In this document: positions 28,801 to 43,800 of the stretch, in pieces
How positions within the stretch are numbered: position 1 is the first letter of the stretch
Layout of the letters: each line of letters starts with the position of its first letter
Assembly: GCA_018881555.1 (NCBI GenBank)
Contig: JACAXG010000025.1
Location: forward strand, 6,951,899-7,015,898
Length of the DNA stretch: 64,000 nucleotides
Reading direction: 5' to 3'
DNA from: Amblyornis subalaris
Lineage: Eukaryota > Chordata > Aves > Passeriformes > Ptilonorhynchidae
The notes under the pieces: generated by a model
The model's database searches: none
Seen by the model: only the letters and a program-made list of their open reading frames with translations
Told to the model about the DNA's origin: nothing
Program-made: the position numbers and the translations under genes

Positions 28801-31800
28801 GGAGCAACATGAAGAGAAGCAGCAAGCAAGGAGCACGATGTGCATACAAAGACCCAATACAGAGTCTTTGGAGAAATCCCACTGCAGTGAGACAAAATCC
28901 AGCATGCACATCAAAAAGAGGGGGGGAAAAAAAAAAAGATATCTAAGGAAAGCACTAGAGACAAGTATGGAGCTTCTTAAGGGGGAGGGAGCAGAGAATA
29001 AGCTTCAGTGAGCTGGTGCATAAATATTTTGCCCGTGGAAGCTCGGGATCAGATCTTATTTAAGTCTCCAGTGAAAAGGAGCGTGATTGTCCCTCCACAT
29101 CACAGAAGCTCCGTGTGATTAGAACACTCTGCAGATTCAGCTCCTTCCCCGCACAGAGCTCAAACAGCAGGAGCATAAATGGGAGTTGAAGTGNACTGGC
29201 AGAGCTGCAGAAGGAAGAAGCATGCCCACCCCTGCCTCTCCAGGGCTGCCTCCAGAATTGCCCNTGATCCCTAGCAGGAGTGGGGGGGAGGTCAGGGAGA
29301 GAAACATAAACGATAGAGAACAGAGTTAGACCCATTCTTCTTAAAGCAGCCCTAATTCGAAGTGTCAGGTCTCATTATGAGCCAGCGCTCCACTAGACAG
29401 GAGTCCCATTACTCGGGAGAGATGTATGTGGAAGACATGCATTTCTTAAAGATGTACACATCCTTCATCTACCCACACCACAGCCAAAGGGAACAGTCTC
29501 ATTACATGGGGGTGAAGGCAGCACCAATGCTGCCAATTGCATAAACGCCAGTAAAAGCAGTGCCAACACTGTTTCATATCTAGAACTTCTATTTACCCCT
29601 TCCCTCAGAAAGACTAGGAGCAGTCATGCCTAAAACACTCATAACAAGGCTGTTTACAACATAGTCTACCAGCAATTTACATAGGGTTCTGTTCACTTCC
29701 CATTGAAATCATTAGAAAGAGTCCATTAGTATCAAAGGGAGCAGATCTGGAGTAAAAAAACAGTGTAAATTTATCTTTCCTACCCCTGCTTTTAAGCATT
29801 CATCTCCAGTGAAGCTATGTTTCATAGTCCTTAGACATCAGCATCCACATCTAATACCAGAAACGTCCATATCAAGCATCTAAAGGACTTTTGTGGTGCA
29901 CTGACAAGCTCTGAGGGAAGGCAGGCTAGGTCTGTCACAGGAAAGGGAGCAGCTCTGGAAATGCAGTCGCTATAGGTTTTACCGTTCTTGAGAAAAGCAG
30001 CTCAGGTGACACTTTACAGTGAATGAAGGTATTTACCTCCTCCTCTGTAGCACACTGTTTGTGCTAAAATTCACCTGGCTTGACTTGGAAGGCCAACTGC
30101 AAAGCAGCAGCCATTAGCAGCTTTCCTCATGAAGATTTGTCTGCAGTGAGATCCCTGCAGGCTACACGTGGGGTGTAAACCTAGCCAGGATTATTCAGGG
30201 CTGTCTGCAGCTTTGGGGCTTCAGGGGAATAAACAAAAAAAAAAGGACTCAAACTGCTTTGCACAATATAACAAAAGGATTCTTTTGACAGAGCAGCAGG
30301 GCAGAATTAATTCTTTCAGCAGGCAGAAGAAACCCAGTCATTATGCAGCTTTTGCTGTCTTAATACTACAAAAATAGGATGCATTTACTTATTATAGCTC
30401 AGTTTTGCTCTATTTCACATCACTATATCTGAGCTACAAACAAAATACTTCAGCCAAACATAACAGAGGAGGAAGGCAGTGTAATGCCAGACCAGGGCCA
30501 AGTACAGACAATGCCTTCACTGTACTTGCCACTGGAGTAACAAACCAGCACTTGTCCACTCCTGCGTTTTGAGAAAACATCCTCTTCATGCCCCCGACTC
30601 ACATGGCTGTAACGTCAGGTTTTGTTCTACCACTGTATGTTAAAACTGGATATACCATCTGTATTAGTAAGCCTCCCGCAGAAATGGACTCGGCAGTCTA
30701 ATATCATCCAGCCTAAGGCCAACAATCTGAAAATGAAAAGGAACTAGATACAAGACCACCTTCAAGCCTCCAAGCATTTGGTCTCAGGTTCTTTAGAAAT
30801 CAACCAGGTGCTCCTCAGTCTAGACTCTTAAATAAAACCCCATGGTTATGGAAGCTGCAGCTACTGTTGTTACAATATAAAAGGGCAAGGATGTTCTTTG
30901 TTGCCAGTAGCAGAAACCCAAGTTTCATGTACTTTTATCGCCCTTAAAAGCCTATCCTGTATTTCACCAATCACCATAGAGTGACTGCTGTCCTCAGAGG
31001 CTGCTAATTACAGCAGCTAAACTCAGTTCACTTGTTACATGCTCAACCTGAAAACAAATCCCATGAAATAAATGAGAGCAGCAGCACAGGAATTCATCAA
31101 AGTGCTTCACAAGAGGTGCAAGAAATTTCATCTCTGCCCCAAGCAGTCTTTGGCCACTGCTGAGGCTGCTGATTAAGGACAGCAATTGAATTCTAACTGG
31201 GACACTGATTCTATAAAAAACAGCCCAGAGCATTCATTTAAAAGTAGTTATTAGGAGACTACTCTCAAGAACCCAGCATGCAGCCAGCACACAGAAAGGG
31301 GGAAGGAAGAGTCCTACTCCACCACTTTGTTGGAGATTGAACTATTTGTGATCCTCTGGCCAGGATTTCTACATCAAGAACAATTTTGCAATTATTTCCA
31401 TAGCAGCAGAAAGCTTGTGATACGTTCACCTACACTCACTGAAGTACTGTACAGTGATCACCTAACAAGTGTTCAAGTCACAGTGTGTGAAATACAAACA
31501 CAACCCAAATAAGTTTCATGAATCTGCAGAGCATATATATAGCTATGGGCTACTTTTTAGTCACACCACATTGCCCTTTAGTGTGTCAGCCTTCCTTTAG
31601 AATATTCTAATAACTTGTACTCCCATCTTAGAAGGCCGACTTAAGATCACTGCTACATCCATGGTGATCAATGCGTGTGTGCACGGGCATGTGTATGAAC
31701 CATCCTATTGATAAATTTGCCCCTGGAAGAATTCGTGTACCATAAATGACAAAGCTGAGTGATCAAAACCATGAGATCCAATTAGTCCTTTCATGTAAAA

Positions 31801-34800
31801 ATGTCACTGGAGTTAATGTTGCTTCAGCTTTGACCCCAAGCTCTTTCTGACAGAAGATCTACAAAGTAGAGCCAACTGGGCAAAGCAGCACAGAAGATGG
31901 TGCTGCACACAAAGCACCAAGGAACTGGTCTAGAAATTTTAAAGACAATGACCACTGCAGATTTGAGGCTCTGCTTTACAGGTGAAATCAACTTGACACC
32001 GAAACACATGAAAGAAACTGGAAAAAAAGACCATAGCAGAAACAGCAACTACTAAGCATTCCTGAACTATGATCACCTCCACAGCTGTACCAGATGTTTC
32101 CATGGGAAGAGTGAAGCATTTTTTCATTCTAATTCTTTATGAACACTGGACTGTAAATTCATCCTTGCAATGTGTTCCAAGCTGCTTGTGTTCTCTGAGA
32201 GAACCACTGAGGTCACTCAGATCCACATGGTACTTTTACCAAGAGGGAAGAAGAGAACACACCCTGCATGAAGTTCATCTCCAGATGTCCAGGACATTCA
32301 TGCATTTNATTTCCATCAGTGTTAATGGAACCATGCATGTCCATCTTTCGCTCATGAGGCTCACACTGAACCAGCAGCATCTTGTCCTTTAGCTGCCCAC
32401 TCCTTTAGCCTGTATTTTATGCACATCTGTTAGTGATGTTGGTAGTGAAGTGGTTCTGCTTAATTACACCAAAACTTTGCCAAAAGAGCATTTGTATGTT
32501 CATATAAAACCATCAGGCTTAGAGAAATTATGAAACACACACAACCAGAGTAATTCTGGTCTTCTTTGCAAGGAAATCCTGGGTCAAGGGACGTTGGATT
32601 CAATCCAGAAGAACCAACAGTACTAACAACTTTCACACACAACTTAGTTTTCTTCTGACATTTGCTACTACCACAGATCAGACAACCAGCAGTGACCTGG
32701 AGGTCAGACATTTCCCAGCTGATAAGACCAGCCGGACCACTGCCCCAGGCTCTTCATTCCACCAGCTGATCTTTTAAAGCTGGGAAGTTCCCAGCATGAT
32801 GAAATCATCNTGCTTCATTGACAACAACAAATGCATGCTTGTTTTCTTTAATAAGCAATGAAGTATATTAATTATTCACCGCAATTCCAACTTCGGAAAA
32901 ATCATGGATTATTCTCAACTCCTCTTTTGACCTGGACGGGAGGANCTGGAGTGCAAAGGTCTCTCAGCTGTAGATGGTGACACCATCCACTGACAGGTGA
33001 TGCAGTTCATGAGGAGGAGAAACAACCCAGAGAGGTTTCTGTGTTTATTTCCAGGCATTGGGAGGCATTTATTGATGGTGAACAAGGAACACCACATACA
33101 GAGATGCACTGCCTCCTCTGAAAATACATGCAATAGTTGCCTTGGAAAACATAAATGTTCCAAAAGGGTAAAATAAAGAACTGTCCATAGAAATGGCACA
33201 TACTGTAATACGCAGTATCCATTCCACAGCATTCAGTTTGCCCAGGAGATTTCCATGTTCTGTTACAAAAAAAGCTGCCACTTAACTCGCATCTTGAGAC
33301 AGTAAATATCAATACAAAACCAAGGTCTATAAAATTCGGATATCAACTACCTCAGACTTCCTAAAATTAGTTTACTACATCCACAGTGTAATAAGAATTT
33401 CAACAAGACAACAGGTACACTAAATCGAAAGAAAAGGGGGAAGAAAGAAAATGCAGCTTTTGCAAAGATGGCTAACAGAAATCATCTCCTCTGAAAGCTC
33501 AGACGAAAAGCACAGGCTTCTTATGTACCAAAATTAAATGCAATATACAATTCCCTCCTGTAAAATAATTCTTCACAGGTGAATAGAACAGAGCTCCTNT
33601 GCCTTTCCATTTCACCTAGTCCTATCCAGACTCACCGACTACCACAGATATCCTTTCTGTTACAAAAACGCAGTTAAAACACAAAAAGACAGATAAAAAA
33701 AGTGATGTCTCTATTTGGCACATTCTTGGAACTACAACTCAATGCTAATTCAAAAGTACTCATAACCAATTTAAATAATCTTCCCAACTGATGCTGGAAA
33801 AGGAAACAATTAGGAAATGGAAGTCTCAATGATCACTCAAAACCAACACAGCCCAGGAAGGGTTTGTGGAAATACCCGTCCTTCACTTCTCTCAATCTGT
33901 TCTGTTCCATTACATATGCATACATTCTCTTCCTTCATCCCATCAAACAGACAATATATCATATTTTACAGAATCTTACTAAGCTTGATGCCACCGGGCT
34001 ACAGATGCTTGCAACACTATTTTTTTAAAGTTCCACTTCTACTGCAAAATCGCTTCAGTCTCTTCACAGCATTAAAAAGAAACAGAGCAGTCAAATACTC
34101 AGACACTAACAAATAAACNCATCCATCCCTGTGGCACATTCATTAGCACCTACCTTTCCCTGTAGTCATTCTCTGCAGTGCTGGGGAGCTGCTGAGGAAG
34201 GGCACTGAGCTCGGGAGCAGCCCCACAGTACGTCTCTAAGTACATGTCTCTCAGCAACTTAACCACCAGCAAACTCACCACCCTCCTACACCACTCTGCT
34301 GTGTGACCTAGCAGACGATTGCCACCTCTCCTCCAAAATAAAAGCCTGCTCAGCATTCAGCTGAGCTCTATGTGCCCTCCTGTGCCTGCCTGCTCACACC
34401 CCTCCCTTCTACATTTGAGAGTTTCAGCAATACGCTTGTTTACAAAGCTGTTAGAAAAGGAGTAGAGCTCCTCTTGTCCATTTATACCTTCCACAAGGAC
34501 GTATTATCAGTTAATGGTGTTCATTCAAATATCAGACATTACTCCTCTCTCAGCTCCCACGCAGGTGAAGAGGTATTTATTTGCTTTTTTCATGCCCTGA
34601 GAATGCTGAGTCAATGAAATGAATTTTCTATTTCAACTTGAAAACTGTATTCATACAGAACAAGCCANAATGGAAATTAAATTGCACAAGGAGGTATGAA
34701 TGCAGAAAAGCACAGTGCAGCATTTATTGGTTTGAAATCTCTCTGTGTTATCCCAGACAGTCATCCCTCCTTCCCGTCTGCAATTCTGCTGCCTGGATGT

Positions 34801-37800
34801 GTGTTGACAAACAAACACTATCCCACCCCCAGATGCATGGCATTACTTGGCAAATGTGGGCGATTCTCCTTTGTATAATAAACACCAAAATAGCTTTCAG
34901 TGACTCAGCTTTATTATCAGCAAAACACAGGAATCTAAAATAGCTCTAGTTTTCATCCAACTGACTCCCAGTTCNCAACTTCATAAACAGAATTCATTTA
35001 GTAAATAGTATATTTGTCTTATACACCATCTCAAATATAGAAGTACTGAAAAGTAGCGTTGCTCCTTCTTCATAGGTTTTCAGTAACTGAAATTATCACA
35101 TCTTTTATTTTAGCACTGCTTCAATTATCTTGCTTACTCTTAGAACACACACTCATGCAGTCAACTACCAAAATTGCATCCTCCCCTCATCTTATTCTGT
35201 GCAAGAATCCGCATGGGAGAGATCTCAGCTCCAGAATTCTGGCTTTAAGATCTCCTGCTTTGATTTCCTTCCAGCCCAAGACCACTATCACCTCCACTGT
35301 CCCTAAATCTTGCTCTTCCAAGTCAAAATTCAGCATCCACAAGGAAGTTCAATCCCCTCCCAACCTACAGGAACACCATCACGGTATCCCGACATGCACA
35401 AATACAGATGCACCTCCCAAAAATTGTGTGACATACAAAAAAATGATAGTTTACATCAAAGAATATCATATTAGACTATCACAATGATCAAAAGCCTAAA
35501 AAACACACCAAAACACGGTGGTCATCAATAGCTTTGGTTTGGGTCATCAATTCCTATCAGCCTATATTTCTCAGCAGATATTTTATTTTATTCTTAATCT
35601 GTACTGAAACTTGATTATAAACTCCTCTGGAGTCCAAGTCTGATTCAAAGTCAACTCAAGTCCATGGAAAATCTGTATATTTTATGTTAAGGTCCTTCCA
35701 GATAATACCAAGGAAACCCATGCAGCATGAATTTCTTGGAGTCTCTGTCCAATAGCCTCTCTCTGCATCACATCCAACTAAAGATCATCACACAATGCCA
35801 CTCGAAGACAGCAGCTGAGTAGCTGGCAATTATTGGCTCTTTCATGCTGAAAATGTATTTGTCCCAGGGGAATAAGGCATCTGCATAATTAGCAAAAGCA
35901 GTTACACAGAAAATAATTAGCTTGCTGAAAGCCCAAAGGGGGAAAAACTATAATTTTTGCTTCAAGAGGCTGACTAATTATATGCCAAATAACAAAACAG
36001 AGATGCACTGAGAATCATCGAGAAATCCAGCATGGATTTTAACTTCATATTCTAGCTATAAGGGCTGCTGGTAGCCTAGCAACAAGCAGCATACTTGGGC
36101 ATGCCAAAACCTCCTCCGACTTAATGAAACACCTCAGATTACTATGCAAACCTCCCCCATCCCACTATGCATTTGATTCTTGTGTTACTAAACGATAAAA
36201 ACAAAGCCTAGCCAAAAAAATAATCAAACAATTCGAGATAAACTCAAAGCAGCAGTAATGGATGACAGTATAGAAAGGTAAGTAAATACAAAACATGAAT
36301 TATTTTTTGAGACTTGAAATTCACAATCTGATTAGAGTCGATTAATTAGATTTCTTCTTTGGGTTATGAAAACGTCCTACTATTTTAAGTACCTTTTCTA
36401 GTAGTCTGAGGAAGATTTATGTTTGTTTGTGTCTTGGGAACCATTAGACATGAAACCTTTAACAACTCAGAGGAACTCACTAATCTCCAAAGTACGCCTG
36501 ATATACAAATTAGCACTGCTGCAACTGCTTCCTTTTACTTGAGTCCTCAGTGAACCAGCAGAGGAAACTGTTATCCCAAGCAGTAGTCTCAGAGACAAGA
36601 GACTAGTTCATATTCCACCATTCCAGAAGCCACAGTTGCTGTCCCACCTGCCCAGTACCACTGTGATCTGCAATAAGCCAGGTTTGACAACCACTTTCAA
36701 GTCTCATTGTAAATCAGCACAACTCCAGTGCTCAGTCAGGAGCGACCCTTCAGCCAACAGCTTACCCACCAGAGAAGCACAGATTCACATATTCACCCAT
36801 CCAACCACTCTGCCAGGCTCGAAGGGTTAACAAGACTGAGCTAATTCTGCTATTTCCTGAGAAAGGCAAATCTCTTGCATGTGCAGTATCTATCATCATC
36901 CTCCCTGGCGAGTCTGACAACTGCTGAAAGTGTCACCTTTGTTCAGAAGGTGTCAGGGACACAGGAAACCTGACAAACTTAGCTTGTCTTTAGGCCATAA
37001 TAAACTTGTGACCATAGTGAAGATAAGCACCCTTCACTGGCTTACACAACCTCAAAAAGATAAACTGAAAGTTGCACAGAGCTGTTGACNCATGAGATAG
37101 GACGAGCATGTAACGCTGTATTTGTGCCGTGCTTGGAGGGCAGGGAAGAAGCAACAAACCAGCCTATGGTGTTGAGGGAAACTGAACCCTCCCCTCAAAT
37201 ACACACACGAAAGGTTAATAAGTAATGTTAACGTTATTAGCTTCACAAATGAGAACTACTTTAATTCTCAACTACAGACTTTTTTATTTTTAGGGAAGAC
37301 AAAAAGGTTCTGGCAGAGTAATAGGAGCTCCTACCCTTTGCTCTCTTTGACCCTTAACAATCCTCTGCTCTCCCCGTCTTTTCTGTCTCAATGCCCACAC
37401 AGGAGATTCTACAGAGGAGAAATCCTAACACACACAGACTCCAGGGACTGCATCCAGCCACAGCACGAGCGAGAACAGCGAGACATCAGAAGATCAGGTT
37501 AAGCAGAGTGAGGAATACAGGAGTACTCGTGTTGGGAAGTACTAAAAGCCTGTCAGTGGAGTCAAGGACATGACATTGGGATCATAACATCTCAGGCACT
37601 TGATGCACAAAAAAGGTAAATCTCCAAATTCATCTAAACAATGACAAAGGAGTATAAAAGAAAAAATAATTTTCAATGAAGCCTAAAAGTCGAAGATCTG
37701 ATACACACAGATGCTTTAGATGTAGCAATACAGTTAACCACAGACCACAAGTCTGCCCCCTCAAAACACCAAACGGCAGCAATCTGCGTAGTACAATGAT

Positions 37801-40800
37801 GCNTCAAATTGCTTTTCCTTCTTTTGAAAGCCCAGTCTATTCCACTGCTAGCAAAACAAAAATTCCACCTTAGCCCAGCCAAGCAGAAAGCAGAGATGTT
37901 GAATCAGCAGTAAATCTGTTTCAGTTTGAGTGAAGGTTTCAGAGCAATCACCTGGAGGTTGGAAACCTTAACAAGTTTGCTAAGGNGTTAAATATTTACT
38001 TCCCCCCACACCTGTTAAAAAAGTACAAGGATATTTGTTTCTCAGCTGCACTTTTTTTGCCCCTGTAAGCCTCATCCACGGGTACAGACAAAATACTCCC
38101 ATATTATGCAAAGGCAGAATTTTAACCCATTCCATCACAGAGGAATCTACACTAGGTCTTCATTGTTCCCAAACATACAAGACAATATCACATCACATAT
38201 AATAATAATCCAAATTATAACTTCAGGATTTTCAAATAAGTTAATTTTATTATTTCCTGCAGGGATGAAGTTTACCGTATTTTAAAATAGTTATGGCAAG
38301 AAGAATGGTGCCCAGAAGTGAAAAAGATATTTTTTCCAGTTTAAAAGAGCAAAGACCTCTCTGCTCTCTTGACTTCCAAGGGCATGGTGGGGATGACTGG
38401 GGACATCACCTCCCCTGCTCCTGGCCTTGCAGAGGGTGTNAGCTTGATAGGAACCCACAGTACTGAACTCAGGTTCTTCATTCTGCTCTACTCGGCTCTT
38501 GGCAGAAAGATGCATTTCCTCACCAAGAATTCTCTCAAAAATCTATTCCTAAACGAGGAGGGATACCTATTAAAATTACTTTCTAGCTTGTAAGCTTCTC
38601 TGTAAGAAAAGCAGTAATAAACACTTATTATTACAGTAAGCAAAGTACTAGTCTCAGACAAGACAGACAGAACTAAGGCTCTGATAAGGGTCTTTGGCTA
38701 TCAGTCCTAAACATACAAAGTATGTAAACTCAGGAACTGCAAAATACAATCTCTAAACAGCATGAGCTTTAAACAGAACACTACTGCATTATGTGTACAC
38801 TCTCTGTGCCTTCCAGGGCATTAAACTGAAAAAGCAATTCTTCTCTGAAATTACTATTTAATTTACCTTATGAACAATTTACATGCACATGGACTTGAAC
38901 AGGAGATGCATTTCTCTAATGTAACTCAAGAGGAAAAGAAGGACAGCTATAACACCACCTTCTCTTCTTGAAACTTATGCTTCCTTCTCCTTCTGATACT
39001 ACAAAAAGAGCAGATAAACTAAACATCCATTTTATTTTTTGCAAAAGCACTGTGTATATATCTGAACAACCACCATACGGGCTTTCCCTAACAGAATACT
39101 TGCTCTGTGTCCAATTGAATACCTCACCAATTGAAAATTGCTAAAAGCACCAAAAAGAGAATACGAGTACTTCTACTCACCAACTGAACTCTGAACCATG
39201 TTTCCAGATTTTTGGACCTCATCAAATTTTGTAAAAATTACATTCAACCTGTTTGAAAGTTAAAGAAATACACAATGAACAACTGAATTTAATTTTCAGG
39301 AATATTAGAATCATAAAAGCACCAAGGTTGGAAAAGACCTCTAAGACCATCAAGTCCAGCTTTTAACCCACCACCACTGTGTTTACTAGTAAACCATGTC
39401 CTCAAGTGCCACATCCACATGGCTTTTGAACACTTCCAGGGATGGTGACTCCACCACTTCCCTGGGCAGCCATCTTCTATCATCTTAAGATGTTCTAGAA
39501 CAAATCTGGCTGCACTGAGGTCATTGGGAGCACTGTCAAAAATGTAAGTGTTGAAGGAAGTTATTTTAAAATTTAAAAAAAACAACATCAACATGTAACA
39601 GTTGATACGGAAATGTGAGAAACAATTGATACTATAGAGGTATAAGAGCTATAATTAGAAATACTACATCACTGAAGATGTGATATGGCTAATTGGAGAT
39701 GCACTTCCAGTTCATCACCACTTTGCCTATCTTAACTATTTGCAGAAATACCACAAAAAACCCACAACCCTAAAAACCAACTTCACACAACATTTGTCTT
39801 TGGCCCTGACATTTTCCCATTTATGTCACAGGTCTAGTGGAGCAGAAGAACCTTATCACATATCATCATTCCTTCCCAGTGAGTTTATTACTTTAAGCCA
39901 CATTGTGGGAGCAGATGTTTTCACTGGAGAACAACAGGCAACAGTGCTGCCTCCGCCTGCGTGCACCCCACCTCCAAAACCATCTCTTCCCTCTGAGCAC
40001 TGAGAAGCTGCCATCTACTCCATCCTCAGGTCTAACCATGCTCTACCCCAAGCACTGGAGGGAAGATACAGAGCAGCTTTCTTAACTCATCTGAAATGGC
40101 AGAAGCAGAGGGACATGGCTTTGGTTTTGATGTAGGGTTGGTTGCTTTTCGTTTAAAGTTTGTTGGTTTAGCAGCTTTTTTTTGGGGGGGAGGGGAATAA
40201 AATCTTAAAATCGATTATTTTGACTGTGGGGTTTTGGTCTTTATGACAGTCTAAGCTGTACAAACACAAGCTACTCTGAAGCGTCTCCTCTACACATGCA
40301 GAACATACAGGAGAAATATTAATTCTTTTAATCTTGAATCAGTTAACACTCAGTTAATTATTACATCTGTAATAATTTTAGTGGTTTTCCAAAAATGCTG
40401 CAGCATACTTGGGCAAAGTTATAGAATCTGCATTAAGTGAAACCTGACATTCTCAACTTACCGAGACTGGGGTAATCCTTTTTTACTGAGATCAGCCCTT
40501 ACACGTTCACCGACATGTCTGTAAATTTCCACAAGGCTGTTTATTGCTGCATCTCGAACCTGCATATGAGAGATGAGAGAAATCGATCATCTTTACAATT
40601 GAAATAAATAAATCCCTGTCCTACCTTGGAGAACTAAATTTGCATTTNTCTCAGCAACAACAGTTGCCACTATACATATTACCACAAAGTTCATGAAGGA
40701 GCTTCCAAACCTGCCTTTTAAATGTTAGCAGTATCAGCAGGCCTAATTGAATTGAAAAGGCAGTGAAGGCATAAGATGAAAGGTTTCATACATAGGGAGG

Positions 40801-43800
40801 CTTGGTTGCCTTTGCCAAATTCCTCTCATTGTATACAATGGGTACATTTAGTCGATGAAAAAAGAGGAGAGACACAAACAGACCTTATATTACTAAGACA
40901 TTATAAAATAAACTGATTTTTAATGCTGTCTTNCAAACCTGTTTCTATGTTGATAAAAAAACAGGGAGGGAGGGAGGAGGGAGGAGTAATCAATCACCTG
41001 AGTCACCCTGAATTTTGCGTGTTTTCCAAACTGATTTGCNAGAAATTGCTGAGCACATCCTTCCCTCCAGCCAACAGAAGAGACATAAATCTGATTAAAG
41101 TGTCACCTTCCTGTACTTAAACCCTTCTTCCATTAGACACAGCAGGCAGAGCAGGTAAACAAACTATCTGCTCTGCCTACAGAAACACTTACAGAGCTGT
41201 GCACTTCTGCTTCTCAGAAGATGGCCCTGCAGCTACCCACACACCCCAGGACTAGACATGGAATATCTTGAGGACAAAAGCTAGAGTTGCCTATAGGTCA
41301 GAGGGCAGGCAAACATGCCCTGCTTCCTAGCCAAAAAGAACCCCAAAAGTAACACTTGACTCATGCCCATCTCACCCCGTTCTCCTGCTCCACAGCCNTC
41401 CTGCTCAGCAGGTCACTGCCAGTGTCCAAACCCCTCCTTCACTCACGCCAGCCCTTACTCAGAGCTCTTGCCTCTCATCTCCCTGCCCATCAGCCCCACG
41501 TGCCACCAGNGCTTCTGGGCACAGCTCTGGAGGGACACTCTGCTGTCCCCAGTTTCTGGGTACACAGATCCTAACTCAGCCTCTGGAGAGGAAGGACTGC
41601 CTGTGTGTGCAGAGTTAATCAGAGGCAAGGTTGCAGGACTGTGTAAACCCTGTACTGGGCAAGGCAAGGAGCCCCCACCATCATACTTAGTTTAGTCTAC
41701 CACAGCAATAATAAAGCTTTAGTAATTTTGAGNAAATAATCAGAGTTTAAGTAAATATTGCTGTCACACCAGATGCTCACTGGGTTACTCAATCGCATTA
41801 GTAGAAAACAACAAAAGCTCTCTTTCTGAAAAGAACTGTAACAGAACAGCTTCCACATCCACAACAAAAGAAAAAAAAACTGGACTTGACCTGTATCTGT
41901 CTCTGGATCCTCTCTCCAAGAGAGGGCAGCAGTGACCGAGCCCAGCAGGTCTCCCAGCACTCAGGAGGCACCAGCAGTGCAGCAGCAGCTCCAGGGGAGC
42001 CCAGGAGCAGCCCCAGCCCCAGGACAGGCACTGTTCCACCCAGAGCCACTGTCACAGCGATTTGTGTCTGACCAGTTCAGGCACGGGCTTTCTGGGGAAG
42101 AGGGACCAGACCCAGGAGAAAGGGAAAGAGATCAGCCTCATTTCCCCTGCAGGTGGATGCAGGATAATGAGCTGTGCCAGGCACAAGGAAGAAGCAGCAC
42201 AGAGGGAAAACATCTCAGNGCCCTCACCAACTCTCCAATTCATTCAACGCTCACCAGTGACGGGACCAAGGCACCTATCTGTTCAGTCCCTAAGCCCAGT
42301 ATTTCCTTGAAGCCTAACAGTTTGCTTAGTCTCAGCTCAGAACTGCAGAGGACCCTAAATATTAAACTTNCTCAGAAACTTCTTGGAGTAATGGGTTTAC
42401 CATCCTGCTCTGGCACAAGCAGCAAGGGAAGGCTGCTTCACACCCAGTCCTCCTCTTCAGTAAGGGGAGGCCCTGACATCCACAGAAATACGGCCAACTC
42501 CCCAGAGCCAACATAAACCCATTCTCCAGATGGACACCCCACACTTCCCTCCAACTGAACACCTGCTCCAGACCTGGATCACCTATGTGTCACCCATGCT
42601 GGCAGGGCAACCAACAGNGTTATTCAAAAACTGCTAGTACACATTACACAACATGAGTTTGAACCCTGCTTTCCCACACCCCTCTTCTCACCAATCCCAC
42701 ATACTTCCATCTAATTTCAAACANCACAAAAAGCACTTAAAAGCAACAGATTTTATTCCCCTTTTATTTTCATTTGGGNTGCATTGCTGATTTAAGGTCC
42801 CTGTACAGCTTGTCTTCACCCCCTATTCAGAACCTCCCTGTACAACTTGTGGCAGTGCACATAGCCAGGCTGACTGGTCCAATTTGCAAGGGCAGACTGG
42901 TTATTTTCTGAAGGTGAGGGGTGCTGCACTGAGCCCAGAGGGATCCCTGCAGCCTCCCCTGTACTCAGGCTCTAAGGCACAGGAGTTCCCTTCCCACAAA
43001 GGCTTTTCTCTTCTGTTCCATGTCACCTGCAGATTCACGTTGTTCTGGAGTAATTGATATGCTGGTTTGGACACCCTTCAAATTATACCTCTTCAAAACC
43101 AGGCAAAGGTTCTTCATGCACAGCATTGCTCAGAGCTCACCATCAGCAGCACAATTAGTTCATTTACCAACAAGGCAACCAGCACAACCTTTAGAAGTGA
43201 CTCACAGCAAAAGCTCACCTGGCTGTTTGGATCTCCAAGTAAGTTACATATATGTGGCACTATCTTACTCAGTGTTAAACTCTGAGCTCCAGATCTGGGA
43301 ATAAAGAACAAAAGAGCACCATTATGAATCACAGAGCAGGCTCATGTACACAACACAGGTTTGCAGTAGTTTCTGACTTACGCATTGAGTGTTGCTATAA
43401 GGCAGAGGCAAATCCCTTCTCTCGTCCGAAAATTCTTGTGTTTGAATCCTCCCAGCATCCTGTCCCACACATACTGTGGAAGACAGAAAAGAGAAAAACA
43501 GAGGTGGAGTAAGAAACAGGTTCTCTCTTCCAGCAGACATACACCACATCATCTCTGAGCTCAACTATGAGCTTTACACCCATTCAAGCAGAACAGGACA
43601 AGAAGCAGCAAGATACTTTTAGATCTGACTAATTCTTTGTTCTATGCTGACTTCACAGTAACTCCCCACCACCTAAAACAATATACTTATAAACAGCAAG
43701 TACCTTCCAAACATCTGAAACAATTACTCTGACATGAACCAATCCCATCCTTGGGAAATCCACTGACACTCACTTCTGTGTGGATCCTGTCAGGCAACAG

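Larger units (their letters stand above)
8633..39180 (-). other. CLASP1: CLASP1 30.5 kb intron between TOG1 and linker exons
   Basis: This is by far the largest complete intron in the window. It separates the last TOG1 exon from the linker exon. I see no second gene, intact transposon or RNA gene in it. Identified contents are a diverged CR1 fragment near 27915-28090, a 23 bp two-copy tandem repeat at 22792-22837, a pyrimidine tract near 10650-10692 and short A- or T-runs. ORFs of 60-170 codons here lack family signatures and look like chance. Confidence 0.8.

Noticed and set aside
39289..39594. 101-codon minus-strand ORF
   Set aside because: Most of it is the CR1 fragment at 39300-39545; it is not a host gene.
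41932..42516. 194-codon plus-strand ORF in a GC-richer intron stretch
   Set aside because: It has Ser/Pro/Gln-rich chance composition, no domain, contains N codons and lies antisense within a CLASP1 intron.
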